Numbered from the stretch's first letter, positions 1 through 11,984 are shown. The stretch is DNA of 64,000 nucleotides from Achatina immaculata (GCA_009760885.1 CM019691.1:30312314-30376313), one strand, 5' to 3'. Numbers and translations: made by a program. Notes: generated from the sequence alone by a model not told the origin.

Positions 1-483
1 CAACATAATCTCCATTTCTCTGCACATGCACACATTTCCCCATCGCTCTGCAAGTTTGAAAATACCATCCGGTAGAATTCCGTTCCACTGCTTTCTGGAC
101 GCTCTCTCATGTGGGACCCAGCGGGTACAAACTTTTCTATAGCCTAGGATTTCAATCATTTCCTGTATTGCATTGTGTCCTATTCCAAGATTTACAGCGA
201 TTTCAGATACTGTGACACGTCTGTCTTCTTTGATGATGACGTCAACCCTTTCCACGTTGCGTTCAGTGGAGGCAGTTCGAGGGCGACCGCTGCAAGGCAT
301 ATCTTGGATGCTCGTGTTTCCATCTTTGAAATGTTTAACCCATCTCCAAACACTGCTAACACCCATACACACATCTCCATAAGTAAGTTGAAGTCTTTGC
401 TGAATTTCAGCAGCGGGGATTTCTTCTTTAACGAGGAACTCAATAACAGCACGTTGACGAAACGAAACTTCAGCACCTGCCAT
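1..483 (-). pseudogene. mariner-like transposase relic, catalytic core deleted
   Basis: An open frame runs on the minus strand from an ATG at 483 to the window edge (161 codons, no stop). The first ~120 residues are a mariner/SETMAR-type paired helix-turn-helix region: an N-terminal MAGAEVSFRQRAVIEFLVKE stretch, then WRWVKHF, SGRPRTASTERNVERV, an internal hinge and CTRWVPH. At about residue 125 the frame jumps to a segment like the extreme C-terminus of mariner transposases (W..ILPDGIFKLAERW). The whole DD(D/E) catalytic domain that should lie between is missing, so the copy cannot transpose. The frame is intact across the deletion. The family is recognised from general knowledge of mariner domain order. 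The element continues beyond the window start. Confidence 0.8.
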
Positions 484-774
484 TTTTTGTTTATGCTCCA
501 TGTGGTCACGTGACACATGATGATGATGTAATGTGATCTCTACATGAAGTGCAAAGGATGCAGTTTATGATGATACATTTATATTTTCTCTATCTATAAA
601 TTCTAATTTTTTTAACTGCTCACGACTTTCGGTATGACCCTCGTAAAAGTAACAGTAAAAGTATGTTTTCAAGCGCCTTTTTAGGTTTCTGTAGATTGTT
701 CATTTGTTTCTATGTAAAGTTACCAGATTCAATAAATCTTAGTTAAATTCACCCTTGTTAAGAAACTGGCAGTG
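484..774. other. no recognisable feature
   Basis: AT-rich sequence between the mariner relic and a SINE fragment. I see no coding, RNA or repeat signal. Confidence 0.5.
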
Positions 775-985
775 GCACTGGCCACATTCTCTGCAGGAGA
801 CCAGACCCATTTTATGACATCAAGGCCAGGATCTATCTGTGTCACCTGGCACATGACGTAGCATGAAATGCTAGTTCCAGTCACACTTCTAGGCTACTAC
901 AGCATTTGAGGTAGGGAAACCAATGCTTGCCTTTGTTTTTCTTAGCGAAACTCCACGTTTTTTTTTTAAGGCTCGGCTGAAAAGG
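775..985 (-). mobile_element. 3' part of a SINE-like repeat
   Basis: Read on the minus strand, the stretch about 880-975 matches the body of the SINE at 54130-54424: a poly-A-like run, then GGAGTTTC, a CTAAGAAAA/CTAAAGAAAA block, and the 'CTGTAGT.. CCTAGAA' block. The tRNA-like head is absent, so this is a truncated relative. Confidence 0.5.
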
Positions 986-3229
986 AAGAAAAGAAAGATA
1001 ACCGCAGACTTGATGGGGAAAAAAATGACAGCCGAACTAAAACGAAGGAACAAGTAAAATGTTCTAGGGAGCGTTTATAAAACTGTTTTTGTTTCTCCAT
1101 AGATACTAGAAATGTTACAGGCCATTTTCATGCAGGTCCTTGATACAAACGATGGTGTTCCTTGTATCACCGTATCCTAGTTTATACCAGTCTGCTTTTA
1201 ATTATAAATCATGGAAATCTCCCAACCCGTTGCGCGGTATACCCACGTATAGGGCCTCCGCGTTTACCTTCTGCCTACCAGAACTGATTTCTAGAGGTAT
1301 TTTAAAGCTCAAGAAGGGGGAAAGGGGGAGGGGAATGACTAGAAAAGAAGGAGAGGGGCGTGGTGCTCTCAAGAAGAATAAACAATCTTAGATATTTGTC
1401 CTCCAAGAGGAATTTTGATAACCGGTGCGAAAGTTATTTCCCTTTAAGTAGTCATTCTGTTGTCATCCACAGCGCCGCCCCTGTAGAAGACCTCTGGGTC
1501 ATTCATTAAAACAGGGAAACCTCTTCACGCCTCGGAGTAGTGCACTGGTTGACCCCCCCCCCCCCCCCACCTTTTCACTAGGCCTACATCGATTGACAGT
1601 GCTTAAATTAACAGAGCAAATATAATGCGGAATTAAACACCAACAAAAACTTCCTTGAACCTTCTCTTATCATTTGTTGGATGTCTTAGACCAATGGCGT
1701 TTTAGTCACGTGTTAAAAGTTTCATCAGTTGTGTTAGCACCGTAAAGAGGGAAAATCACGAGTAATTATAAGTTTTTATACAATCGAAGTACAAAGAAGA
1801 TTAAAAGAGAAAAAAAAACCCTTCGATTTAACGGACTATTAGAGGGGAAAAGATGCCCGGTAACCCAGAAACTCCGTTAGATCGAATGTTACCTAGGTCA
1901 GGCCATTTTCTTTTAGCGTTAAAGAAATCGTTTTAATGTTAAAGATAACTTTTATACAATGTATATAACATTATTAAATTATAATTTAAAAAAATAGTTT
2001 CAGCAGTACAGAAATCTTTACTCGGTATCTGAAGGCAGAGATGACAGGGGGCAATCTTGCGCTTCATACATGAAATGTGCACGCTGCGGCGTTGAGGATT
2101 TTTAGTTTCTGAACTATTTTTATTTTTAATTTCAAAATTATTATTGATTAATGTTCTGCATTTATTATTTGTCCGGTCCGTTAAATCCGAATTTAATTAT
2201 ACGGGATCCGTTAATTCGACGGTTTATTGCACATTTAACCCTCAACAAAACCAGGAAATGAAGTTACAAACGTAAATTTTACGGCAGTGTATTAAGCGCA
2301 GTGAGGTTGTGTTGGAGTAGAACAGTCTATAGACAGGGCACAGCCTTGGAAAACTACCAGACACTTAAGACACGAGAGAAAGGGAAAAAAAAAATATATA
2401 TATTTTGCGTGGGAAGAGAACCCGGGACTACAGTGGAACGAGCAAGCCCCCCTCACACCCACCCCCCCCCCCCCCCCCAGGCATGAGAAAACAACGCACT
2501 AACGAGTTCTTTACCAGTTTATAAACTGACAGCAACGTTTCTTCAAAGTATAAACTTCAACAGTTTCATTTCGCCAGAACACATGTTCCCTTCTAGTCGA
2601 TTTACCGTCAATAACAACGGAAATTAACGCGTGTGGGATTTAACAAATCAGGCCAATAGGGAGATTTCGAGCAGGAAATAGCCAGAAGGGAGAACAATTG
2701 CGAAAGACAGGACCCAAAAAAAATGCTTTGTAACCGTAATCACTTTCGGTGGCTGCGTGAAGTCGCCTGGATTTTCCCTCTTTAAAAATGTATCACATAA
2801 AAATTACTTCCCATCTAGTTTAGACGTTCTAGAAAAGACATTTTCCAAGTCTAGGATTTTATGCCCGTCAGTTATAGTCATCTTTATACCACCCCCACCC
2901 CACCCCTTCCTCTCAAATTCTTAGTGCCTAGAGATGTTTTGTCACTTAAGAAAGGCCACTCTCCTTAAGCAGCAGACAGATAAATGAGGTAGACAACATC
3001 TGGCATGCTTGTCGCGCGACCCCATAACAGATTACCAGCTCCGATACCGAGGGTCAGTATGTGCAGAATATCTGAGATCAATATTCAAAACAAATAAAAG
3101 TGATATAACCAATATCCCGAGACATATAACTGTTCGTTGAGCTAGCCACTGTCATTCCCAAGATATGTTTAGTTGCGGTGAACTGATGGGTGGGACATTT
3201 TAGGAAAAAAATAAACGAACTCCAGAGAA
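986..3229. other. unassigned non-coding stretch with C-runs
   Basis: No gene recognised. It holds pure C-runs near 1553-1569 and 2461-2479 and a short SINE-head-like motif (GTAGTGCACTGGTT) near 1540-1553 just before the first C-run. Short frames here lack domain signal. Confidence 0.5.
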
Positions 3230-3231
3230 GA

Positions 3232-3235
<4 letters not shown>

Positions 3236-3280
<45 letters not shown>

Positions 3281-3292
3281 GGGGGGGGGGGA
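3236..3292. repeat. (GA)n microsatellite plus G-run
   Basis: A run of GA dinucleotides followed by about ten G. The overlapping short frame codes only Arg/Glu repeats and is an artefact. Confidence 0.9.
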
Positions 3293-3894
3293 ATGAGAGA
3301 AAGAGACCTCATTTTAAGGAATTTTTCTCTTGTGAAAATCCTTATGTAAGCAGGAAATTATGTAAGTATTAAGTGAATCTTTCTTCTCAAAATATATTAA
3401 GAACACTTCCACATTTTTCCGTCATCCAAGATTGCATTATTTTTATAGTAAATAAATATAAGCTGTGTCAGTGTATGCGCGTGCAAGTGTGTATGTGTGT
3501 GTGTTCGCCAGCACGACCTCTTGTTAATGAGACAGATTTTAACTTTCACCTGTACACACAACTACCGGGGCTTTGTTCTAATACACTAGCAGCCTAAGGT
3601 ATAGTATATTCTGTTAACACTCAAAAATAGAAATAACTTTTGTGTATACCTATACACGTAAAATAAAACACACACACGCGCGCACGCACGCACACACTCA
3701 CACTAGGCCACAGCAGTAAGGCAATGAGAAAGTTAACAGCTAATTTTGATCCGATAAAACGAAGCTGGAGCAGATTTATTCACTAAAAAGTAAAGATTTT
3801 AATCTCAAACACGAAACATCATGCAAGACATGGAAAAGGAAGGGAAACAATCAGATGTTAGAAAAAGGCAAAATATTAAAACATAGAGAAAAGT
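3293..3894. other. unassigned, with a CA/CG-rich microsatellite
   Basis: Contains a GT-rich patch near 3480-3505 and a CA/CGCA tract near 3669-3702. Otherwise nothing recognised. Confidence 0.5.
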
Positions 3895-4465
3895 TTTTAA
3901 AAAGGCTACTTAGCTTATAGCTTTTAGACTTTTTTTTATGATGGGAAGTTTTATTTAGATTATAGCTTTTAGATTTCTATGACGGGAAGTTTTATTTAGC
4001 TTATAGCTTTTAGATTTTTCTATGATGGGAAGTTTTATTTAGATTATAGTTTTTAGCTTTTTGTGATGGTAAGTTTTACTCAGTTTATGGTTTGTAGATT
4101 TCTATGAGGGTGAGTTTTACTTTTAGCTTCTAGCTTTTAGATTTCTAAAGGGGTAGTCTAACTTATTTTATAGATTTATGTGATGGGAAGTTTTATTATT
4201 AGCTTATAGCTTTTAGATTTCTATAAGGAGAAGTTTTGTTGTTAGCTTATAGCTTCTAGATTTCCATAAATGGAAGTTTGACTTAGTTTACAGACTTCTA
4301 TAAGGGGGTGTTTAACTTAGGTATAGCCTTTAAATTTCTATAAAGGGGAAGTTTTAACTTAATTTACAGCATTTAGATTTCTATGACGGGAAGTTTTACT
4401 GTTAGCCTATAGCTTTTAGATTTCCAGTTTTGCGATGAGATTTTAGATTTCAGATTTCTATGAAA
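3895..4465. repeat. degenerate ~46-bp minisatellite, about 12 units
   Basis: Repeated blocks carry TAGCTTATAGCTTTTAGATT, then TCTATGA, then GGGAAGTTTTA(C/T)TTAG. Units vary in length and sequence and are most degraded toward the right end, so the array is old. Confidence 0.8.
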
Positions 4466-4699
4466 GGCCATTCTTACGCTTCTCGTATTTCAAGCGGTAA
4501 TTTACTGTTAGAGAAGAACTGTTGCATTCTTGCCTCATATCTTTTTACATCGAAACATAAGATAACAGCTGAAGGTGAGAGTGCTATCAAAAGTTATATA
4601 TGTACCATAGCGTTATATGGTGTAATACAGGTACGGGAAGAAAGGCTGTTCTCATTCTATTATTTAAAAGGGAAAGAAAACTGAGGCACTTGAAATGTG
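4466..4699. other. unassigned
   Basis: No recognised signal between the minisatellite and a LINE 3' end. Confidence 0.4.
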
Positions 4700-5000
4700 G
4701 ATATGTATAGAAGAATATGACGAATTTCACAGATGGGGGAAAAGAAAGAAGTAATGAAAAACTATAGAGCCGTTAAAATATTTCAGTCATAATAAGAGGT
4801 ATAATGCAATCTTTTTAAAAAGCCATACTAAATGGAAAAAAAAGTATAAGAAAAGATAACAAGAGATTGAGGGACACTGTAAAAAAAAAAATGGATTGGA
4901 CTGAGCTTGGCATTATGAAAACAAAGGACAGAGCAAGTTGGAGGACAACTGTAGCATGGGAAGACAGCACAGTGATGATGATGATGATGATGATGATGCC
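4700..5000 (+). mobile_element. family B LINE 3' end with ATG-repeat tail
   Basis: The + strand codes KDRASWRTTVAW before a (GAT)n tail at about 4973-4997. This is the same C-terminal signature (KDRVLWRS..) followed by a trinucleotide tail that ends the family B copies at 23131 and 24776. The upstream part is too decayed to read continuously. Confidence 0.55.
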
Positions 5001-5408
5001 AAACTGCAGACAAATATGTGTATGTGGACTGTGTTCACGGCAGCTCAAGCATGGGCACTGATGCGAAACAGTCTAATAACCCCGCGCACTCACTGTGTAG
5101 GTTACAGTCTGACATATAACGGAGGGACAAACCACAAACCGACTCATAATATTATGTAGTCAGACTTGTTGAAACTTGCCGTTACGATAAAATGACAAGG
5201 AAAATAACGTTGAAAATCCTTCAAGTGCTGAAGAAGATGAAATCCAAAGGAAGACAAACTGCTCGGAGAAGTTAAAGTAAGCGCAGATTACTAGGTCAGC
5301 AGCTGTGGAGCTGTCTATACACAGGAAATGTTTTTTTTAAAACTCTGATCACTCGCTGCTGTTATTTATATATTGTTTATGTTTGGTTCCAGAGTATGAA
5401 ATTCGTAG
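5001..5408. other. unassigned
   Basis: Nothing recognised. Short frames only. Confidence 0.4.
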
Positions 5409-5414
5409 CTCCTT

Positions 5415-5452
<38 letters not shown>

Positions 5453-5463
5453 GCTCTCTCTCT
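5409..5463. repeat. (CT)n microsatellite
   Basis: Imperfect CT dinucleotide run. It is not flanked by the family A 3'-end motif, so its origin is unknown. Confidence 0.9.
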
Positions 5464-5654
5464 GCAGTAGTTCTACCGGCACATATCAATTTGTCGAGCA
5501 TTTTAACAGTACACAATAACAATAATGTGAAAATAACTATATCACATATGTCAAGTTAATTAATATTGTTGAGCATGATTTGAAAGTTAAAATTTTGGCC
5601 ATTTTAAACTGCGCTCATGCTTTTTATATACCCCGTGTGTGGGTGTATATAACT

Positions 5655-5725
5655 CAGTTTTTATGACAGAATGTTAGGAGATGAAAGGCAGAATATCAGA
5701 CGAGCCTGCACAGCTGATTCTGCTT
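5655..5725 (+). mobile_element. 3'-terminal fragment of the L2/CR1-like LINE
   Basis: The GATGAAAGGCAGAATATCAG..GAGCCTGC block matches the 3' UTR of the copies at 6600-6820 and 36832-37697 (minus). No coding part remains. Confidence 0.6.
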
Positions 5726-5795
5726 CTTCCTCCACCTCCTAGTCCTCCTTCTTCCTCCACCTCCTCCTCCTCCTCCTTCTTCTTCTTCTTCTTCG
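5726..5795. repeat. CTT/CCT pyrimidine-rich microsatellite
   Basis: Mixed trinucleotide tract. It produces a spurious poly-Arg frame on the minus strand. Confidence 0.85.
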
Positions 5796-6070
5796 AGCAG
5801 CTACTGTATTCAACAGCTTTCCGAGAAATTGAGGGTTTCTGGTGCAGACAAAACGCGTGTCCATTTCTGTGTACTTAATCTTTTCTTGCCAAGTGTCGTT
5901 TCCAAGAGCGCATATATCTTGTTTCGCCACCGTTGTCCAAGTCTACCTCTTTCATCACTGCTGTACAGGTCATCTTTGTTTATCATCTTCCAGTCTCTTT
6001 ATGTGCCCGAGCCACCTTCAATCTGCTGTTTTTCATAATGGCTATTGTAAGCGGAGAGTTAAAACATGTG
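5796..6070 (-). mobile_element. decayed LINE 3' region
   Basis: Read on the minus strand, broken frames resemble the C-terminal basic region of APE-type LINE proteins and lead into the adjacent GAA/GGA-rich tract as a possible tail. No intact motif is left, so this is a weak call. Confidence 0.35.
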
Positions 6071-6599
6071 TTTGAAAATAAAGTTCCTTCCTTCTTCCTG
6101 TCAGATTGGAAACACATTAAGTTAGAACCTTTAATTTCGAAGAGAAATGGCGACTAGTTCTAGTTATAAATGTAGACAGAGGTGGATGGTTCAGTTTTCT
6201 TTCCTGGCCACTTTCATTACTCTTTCTGTCTTTTTTATAAAAGTGAGCCACACACTTCTGTCTACCACTTTTGAAGAACACGATTTCTAGAAACGGTGTG
6301 AGCTCTTTGTTCTCCAGTACAAGTATCAGCCACCCGTTTTCATCTGGTTCACTGGCCATAATCTGGTCAGACTAGAACCTACGTCAATTCCTTTTGAAGA
6401 GCCAGGTTTCTGGTCTCAACTTTACCACCCACACAGGAAAGACTGGATTTCTCTCTCTCTGTCTCTGTCTCTCTCTCTCTCTCTCTCTTGTTAGAAATTA
6501 TTTTAATGTTTGTTAAAAAAACATATGTTAGAAGATCTGTATTTACAATGTATTTTGTTTATGTATATGTCTGTGTGTATGTGTGCGTGAGAGCTATTT
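6071..6599. other. unassigned, with (CT)n at about 6440-6488
   Basis: No gene recognised apart from the CT microsatellite. Confidence 0.4.
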
Positions 6600-6820
6600 T
6601 ATTAGGTTAATTACTTCTTCTCTTTTACTTTGAATGTAATAGTTAAATCTTACACTCTTTTGATATGTTTTTCATAATTTAATTTAATTTGTATATTTGT
6701 ATTAAATCGAGTGTGTGGGAAGAATGAAAGATGGAGTGATGAAGGGCAGAATGTAAGATGGGCCTGCGTGCCCAATTCTTTACCCTTTAAAAATAAAGAT
6801 TATTCATTCATATTCATTCA
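6600..6820 (+). mobile_element. L2/CR1-like LINE 3' UTR with ATTC tail
   Basis: Contains GATGAAGGGCAGAATGTAAG then GGGCCTGCGTGCCCAATTCTT, nearly the same as the minus-strand 3' end at 36835-36925, followed by AAATAAAGAT and ATTC repeats. Only the 3' end survives, as is usual for 5'-truncated LINEs. Confidence 0.7.
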
Positions 6821-6850
6821 TTCTCTCTCTCTCTCTCTCTCGTTCGCTCG
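6821..6850. repeat. (CT)n microsatellite
   Basis: Short CT run directly after the LINE tail. Confidence 0.85.
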
Positions 6851-6857
6851 CTCCGGT

Positions 6858-7255
6858 ACATGCCAGTTAGGCGTTGATCATCACTGATTTCCACAGCCAT
6901 CTATGCTTTGCTCTTTCCATCAGATGTGGACCGTGCTCTCTGCCACTCTTTTAGTCCGTCAAGCATCTTGTTTCTTTGTCTTCCTCTGTCTCCTTTTCCC
7001 TCCAGTTTTCCTGTTGTTATTAGAGATGTTCTAGCTTCTCAAAATATGTCCTACAAATCTGGACTGCCGTGTTCTGAATTTTTTTCATAATTTCCCTCGT
7101 GTGCCCAGCCTTGCCTAGGACCTCTTCATTTGTTTTCTTGGCTGTCCATGGTATTCTCATCATTCTTGGCACAAAAAAAATCTCTGCTGCTTCCAGCAGA
7201 TTCTGAGTGGCATTGGTTACTATTCATGAAATTCTAAGGACCACAGAATAAACAT
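6858..7255 (-). mobile_element. family B LINE fragment (RT C-terminus)
   Basis: Minus-strand frames read LLEAAEIFF.PRMMRIPWTAK.TNEE, the counterpart of LEAAEMWFIRRMLRIPWTAK in the better copy at 24776-25400. Frameshifts and stops break it. Confidence 0.7.
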
Positions 7256-7877
7256 GTGAACACTACTGCGTCTACTTTCTAGAACTCCAGCCAGTAATGG
7301 AGTCCAAGCCAAGTGTATGACTTGCACGTCCAACATTCATAATGTCTGTATCCAGGGATAAGTTTGAAGACCCAAAATAAAAAAAAAACTGGGAAAATAT
7401 CAGAGAAACAACTGGTATTTACGCTTGACACGATAACAGAAAAGATCTGTGTCGCTGTTCGGGTCAGCTGTAGATTTATAGAAACTTAGTCCGAGTTGAG
7501 ATACAATTATTTGAATTAAAATGATTTAACTGTGGAAGGACAGAGTTCTGCGCGCGTCCCTCTCGCGAACAGTAAAATAAAGCCATGAGAGATTAAGACA
7601 ACATTGCCTACAAGCATAAAAGTAAGGGGGGGGGGGGTGGGGAGAGGCTGAGATATTTCGTTAATCTGGTCGACGTCACATCCAGCGGTGACCATTTCCA
7701 TGAGAGGAGACTGAAACTTAGCTTCGACCAGCCCAGGAAGTTAACCATGAAAGAAATGGAAAGGTTGCTCAAGTTGTCTCCCCCCCCCCCCCCCCATAAA
7801 AGGAAATCTATTTCCGGCCATTGGTTTAGGCCAGAAAAGAATTCTAGTGTTAATACTCTGCTCTCCTTTACTCTCTT
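7256..7877. other. unassigned with homopolymer runs
   Basis: A G-run near 7627-7637 and a C-run near 7780-7794. No gene recognised. Confidence 0.5.
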
Positions 7878-7881
7878 TCTC

Positions 7882-7918
<37 letters not shown>

Positions 7919-7919
7919 A
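7878..7919. repeat. (CT)n microsatellite
   Basis: CT dinucleotide run without an adjacent LINE end. Confidence 0.85.
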
Positions 7920-8044
7920 GATATCTATTTCTCTTTCTAGCACAGATCAAGTCAGTTACTTTAAAGTCTGTAACGTGTCACTAAAAAAAGCCCAGAAAAC
8001 GCGTAAAAATAGATGATCTTAATGGATTATAATTTGTACAAGGA

Positions 8045-8300
8045 TTATTATTATTATTATTATTATGTGTAGTGTTGGACAAAGTTGGCCATCATACTTC
8101 TCCATCTTGTGCGATCCTTGGTGTTTCCGATAATTTCAGATGCTTTTCTTTTTTTTCCTTGCCACTTGGTCAGTCCACTGAGTTATTTTCCTCTTGGTCC
8201 TCTATTCTTACATTCTTTCCTCTGAATTTTGCAATCATTACTAAGCTCTCAAACGTCTGTCTTCTCATGACACGTGGAAGAAATTTTGACTGCTTCTTTC
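8045..8300 (-). mobile_element. family B-like LINE 3' end with TAA-repeat tail
   Basis: The minus strand reads IIGNTKDRTRWRSMMANFVQ close to the tail. This parallels KDRVLWRSIIANASQ in the 24776 copy. The tail is a TAA trinucleotide run at 8045-8066. Confidence 0.6.
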
Positions 8301-8381
8301 TTTAAAGTAGTTTTAGTTATTCTGAAATTTCTCTAAGGACCTCTTCGTGTTTTTTTTTCTTTTTGTCTGCCCAGGATATTT

Positions 8382-8502
8382 AATGCATCTTTCACCAAAA
8401 CCACATCTTTTGTTGCATCTTTCACCAAAACCACATCTTTTGTTGCATCTTTCACCAAAACCACATCTTTTATTGCATCTTTCGTCAAAATCACACGTAT
8501 CA
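8382..8502. repeat. 30-bp minisatellite, 4 copies
   Basis: Four head-to-tail 30-bp units with core TTTCACCAAAACCACATC; the last copy is diverged. The period is a multiple of three, so repetitive frames open on both strands. I do not regard them as genes. Confidence 0.9.
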
Positions 8503-9057
8503 TCTCTGTGTAGCAATGTAGCACACGAGGAACAAACGAGAAAGTTCTAAGAAAAGTTTTTTTTTTTAATCATGGAAAACTACTTACAACAGTAAGAAAG
8601 AGACAATCAAAAAATATTTCGTTATTTCATGAGAAGACCAAAAAAAAAAAAAACGCTGGATAATCACTGGAAAAGTCAAGGGATAAAGAAACTGAAGAAG
8701 AGCATAGTATCTGGTTTGACCACGTGGTACAGGAAAGCGGAAGCAAATTAACTAATTAGTAGCACACATACACACATAAAACAACCACATAGAACTGAAA
8801 TGCATGACAGGGCAACGTTTATCGACATGTAAAATAATAAAGACAGTGTCCTATTGTTAGCTTTTTAAAATGCAAAACATTTTAGACATAATAGAAAGAA
8901 AAATGTCCTTGACTCGAACCTTAGACCCCGACCTTGACCCTGGTGAGGCGAACAGTCGCATAACTCCATGGTGTATGACAACTAAAACGAAAAAGTATAC
9001 ATATTTTTTTTAATGTGTTGAATTCAAATGTACAGTTGGCACTGAGGAGATAAATTT
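8503..9057. other. unassigned
   Basis: AT-rich, nothing recognised. Confidence 0.4.
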
Positions 9058-9120
9058 ATTGTCAAATACTGCGTTATTAAAAACGGTTATTGTCAAATAC
9101 TGCGTTATTAAAAACGGTTT
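9058..9120. repeat. 31-bp direct duplication
   Basis: Two adjacent perfect copies with core GTCAAATACTGCGTTATT. Confidence 0.9.
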
Positions 9121-9149
9121 ACATACAAATATAAATATTAGATGAAAAG

Positions 9150-9490
9150 AAAGGAATGTCTAATAAAAGCAACTGTAGAAAGGGACATAGTTAAATCCAT
9201 TAGAAAACAACAGACGTCATTCATTGGATATATAGTGAGAAAGTTGGAAAAAGGGAGGGGGGGCCTTTAAAACATTATTAGAAACAGGAAAGAGAAATGA
9301 AAATAGAGGCAGAGGAATGTCAAGGGTGAAAATCATAGATATTTTGATGTGATGGCATGATAATAAGTCACCCAGCCGAGCTGTTGAAACATGTCAGCCG
9401 TCGAGATTTATAGAGAACCATGAGTGCTGTCATAGGTTGACAGGGCATCTAATGATGATGATGATGTTGATGATGATGATGATGATGATG
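9150..9490 (+). mobile_element. family B-like LINE 3' end with TGA-repeat tail
   Basis: Broken + strand frames read VKSIRKQQTSFIGYIVRKLE and later RGRGMSRVKIIDIL, matching RKIRERQCTFIGHAMRR and RGRPREMILDSL in other family B copies. It ends in a TGA/ATG run at 9452-9490. Confidence 0.65.
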
Positions 9491-9507
9491 GGGAAAGGGG
9501 AGGGTCA

Positions 9508-9850
9508 AGACGCTGTTTTATTAGTCAATTGGTGACCCAAAGCTGACATGCTAGCCTCATGGCTTTCGAACCAAAACTGACCAAGACCCTGTCCCCCTCT
9601 CCCTAGAACCTACAGTAACAGGCCTAGCCTGGCTAACGGGTCAGTAAACGCCGTAGTTCCCATGGTGGTGGAGTCTGCTAAAGAAGTATTGCACACCCCC
9701 TGCTTTTTTTTTTTAGCTGCATTCAGGGACTGGGAAAAAAAAATAGCTGCCATAGCCCGCCGCCGGCACGATGCAGTGCCTCAACACCTTTACCGCATTG
9801 GCATCAGAGGACACCAACTCGCAGTTTTAGGGAGATAGAAGAAGAAGAAG
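9508..9850. repeat. R325 dispersed repeat, copy 1 (inverted to copies 2 and 3)
   Basis: About 325 bp shared in inverse orientation with 41196-41525 and, for its second half, with 13373-13550. Diagnostic blocks on the reverse strand are GTTGAGGCACTGCATCGT, TTTAGCAGACTCCACCACCA and GACAGGGTCTTGGTCAG. It ends next to a GAA run (9838-9850). There is no coding capacity and I do not recognise the family. A SINE or MITE is possible. Confidence 0.75.
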
Positions 9851-10949
9851 AATGATGATTAAAATAAAGCTTAATGTTTGTCTATAAAGCTACAAGTTAT
9901 CTGAAAAAAACACACACATAGCAATATCAAAGCTGTCAAAGACATCTGCGACTGTGAATAGCCATTATCTAAGTTTTTCTTGTTTATTTTTTTGCTAAAT
10001 TAAATCGTTTTGAACCTCGTTGTTCTCCACAGCTCTACGGCAATAACTGTATATTCAAGTATTTCTTTGCACTGTTGTTTATAAGTTTGTACCAGATTAC
10101 ACTAACATGTTTTAAAAGTTTTTGAAAAAAAAAACCCCCATCAAAACGTAGGATAACGCTTAACATATACATATTTATGACAATAAAGCCTTCTTTTCTC
10201 CAGTAATAGCTTTGTAATATACAGTTTAACACAGTGAAAAAAATGGCCTCGCCAATGCCAATTTTCAGTCGCATGAAACGGTTAGCCGTAGAAAGCTGAA
10301 AATATTAGATCAATTACATGAAACCCTGGGGCGAGGAACATGAGTTGTGTGACCTTTGTTAACAATTTGTCGCGCTTCCGCTTTGTTTTTTAGCTTGTTT
10401 TGTTTTGTTCTTTAATTGTTAGAAGGAAGAAGTGTAACATACTAAACAGTAACAAACAGAAACAAGATACAGTATGACAGCACTGACTAGACTGCGCTTG
10501 TAATACCAAGGTGGACTTGGAAGTTAAATGCCATCAAGAGGGACAACTCTGTTTCATGAAACAGCTAATAATGTTTAGCGAGTGGCTGGAATATTTGAAG
10601 GGAAATTACTTTGGAGGGGAAAAACTTCGGTATAAAACGTGAGAGTAAATTTAAAAGAACCGGAAAAATACACTGATTAAATAGAACAAGAGACGCGAAT
10701 AAGAGGATAGGGGAAGTAAAAGAGTGACTGACAAAAGGAGTAAAAATTGAAGTGAATTAAAAAAGAACAGCTTATAAAAATGAAGGAGGCGAAGTAAGTG
10801 GAAAATAAATGGATAAGGAGATGTGAAACGCATCACATGAAAAGTTTGTAGTATGTGAACGAATTATAAAAAAATGCCACACGGCTCCTTCATTTATTGG
10901 CATTTCCTTTGTAAGAATTATATGTTTTGAAAGATCTGTCACAGACAGT
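9851..10949. other. unassigned
   Basis: About 1.1 kb of AT-rich sequence with no recognised gene or repeat. Confidence 0.5.
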
Positions 10950-11365
10950 GTAGTTTTCACAGACTTTGTGCTGTTAATATAACAAAATGAAGAAAAAAAT
11001 CGGTGCACAGATACACAGTTTTAACAGACTTGTGTGTTATTAATAAAGAAAATAAAGTGTATGTGCATAGATACACAGTTGTCACAGACTTTTGTGTTAC
11101 TGACGAAGAAAACAAAAATCCTGAGCACAGATACACAGTTTTCATAGAACTTTTGTGTTATTAATAAAGAGAACAAAAAGTCTGTGCATAGTTATACAGT
11201 TTGCACAGACTTTTGTGTTAGTACTGAAGAAAATAAAAAGTCTGAGCATAGGCACGCATTTTTTCACAGACTTTTGTGTTAGTAATAAAGAAAACAAAAA
11301 GTCTGTGCACAGACACAGTTTTCACAAACCTGTACTCTTAAGAATGAAAGTTAAAAGTCTGTACA
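10950..11365. repeat. ~60-bp minisatellite, about 6-7 units
   Basis: Units contain ACACAGTTTTCACAGACTTT, GTGTTA.TAATAAAGAAAA and AAAGTCTGTGCATAG. Short frames on both strands are by-products. Confidence 0.85.
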
Positions 11366-11984
11366 TATTACCAAAAATAAGATGACGGGCAGGGGACAAA
11401 AAATGATGGAACTTAACACTTTGCTGTTAGACTATAAATTCGCAAGCTGTTGTGAATGGTACCAACAAACATACGTTGCAAGATGAATTATATTCTTTCA
11501 ACAAATGACACCAAAGATAGGCAATGACTTGAAAAAGAGTCGATGCGCAGTTAACACACATTCACCCTTAGTTATTTCTCTCTCAGTTCATAGACAGCAC
11601 CTTTTTTTTTTGACACTGTAAAAATCATCACGAGAAATAGAAGACGCTGCAACTCTCATAAATAATTCTATACAAGAGAGCTCTGCCGATATCCCATATT
11701 GAACATTTTTCAAAACAGATAAGACAGATCAATGAATTTCCACAGACAAACTTGTTTTACACATTATTTTTAGATATTTCTGATGTCCGTTAAAACAGGT
11801 TTAGTTTTATTGTTAAAACTACAATTTCAAACAAAAGGATTATAACTTTCTTCTGTAGCTGTTTTTACAACTTGTAATCATCTTTAATCAAAGTCACGAA
11901 TAAGATCGAACTCAGTGGCAGAGGAGTTGGTGTAAGAGGAGGAAAGGGGATGTGTTGATAATATATATCTACAGAGGATGAAGG
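11366..11984. other. unassigned
   Basis: No recognised signal. Confidence 0.4.

Noticed and set aside
5739..5930. Poly-arginine minus frame
   Set aside because: Pyrimidine-rich microsatellite on the other strand.
8313..8516. Small cysteine-containing repetitive frame (RCNKRCGFGE)
   Set aside because: Arises only from the four-copy 30-bp minisatellite; no signal peptide or relatives visible.
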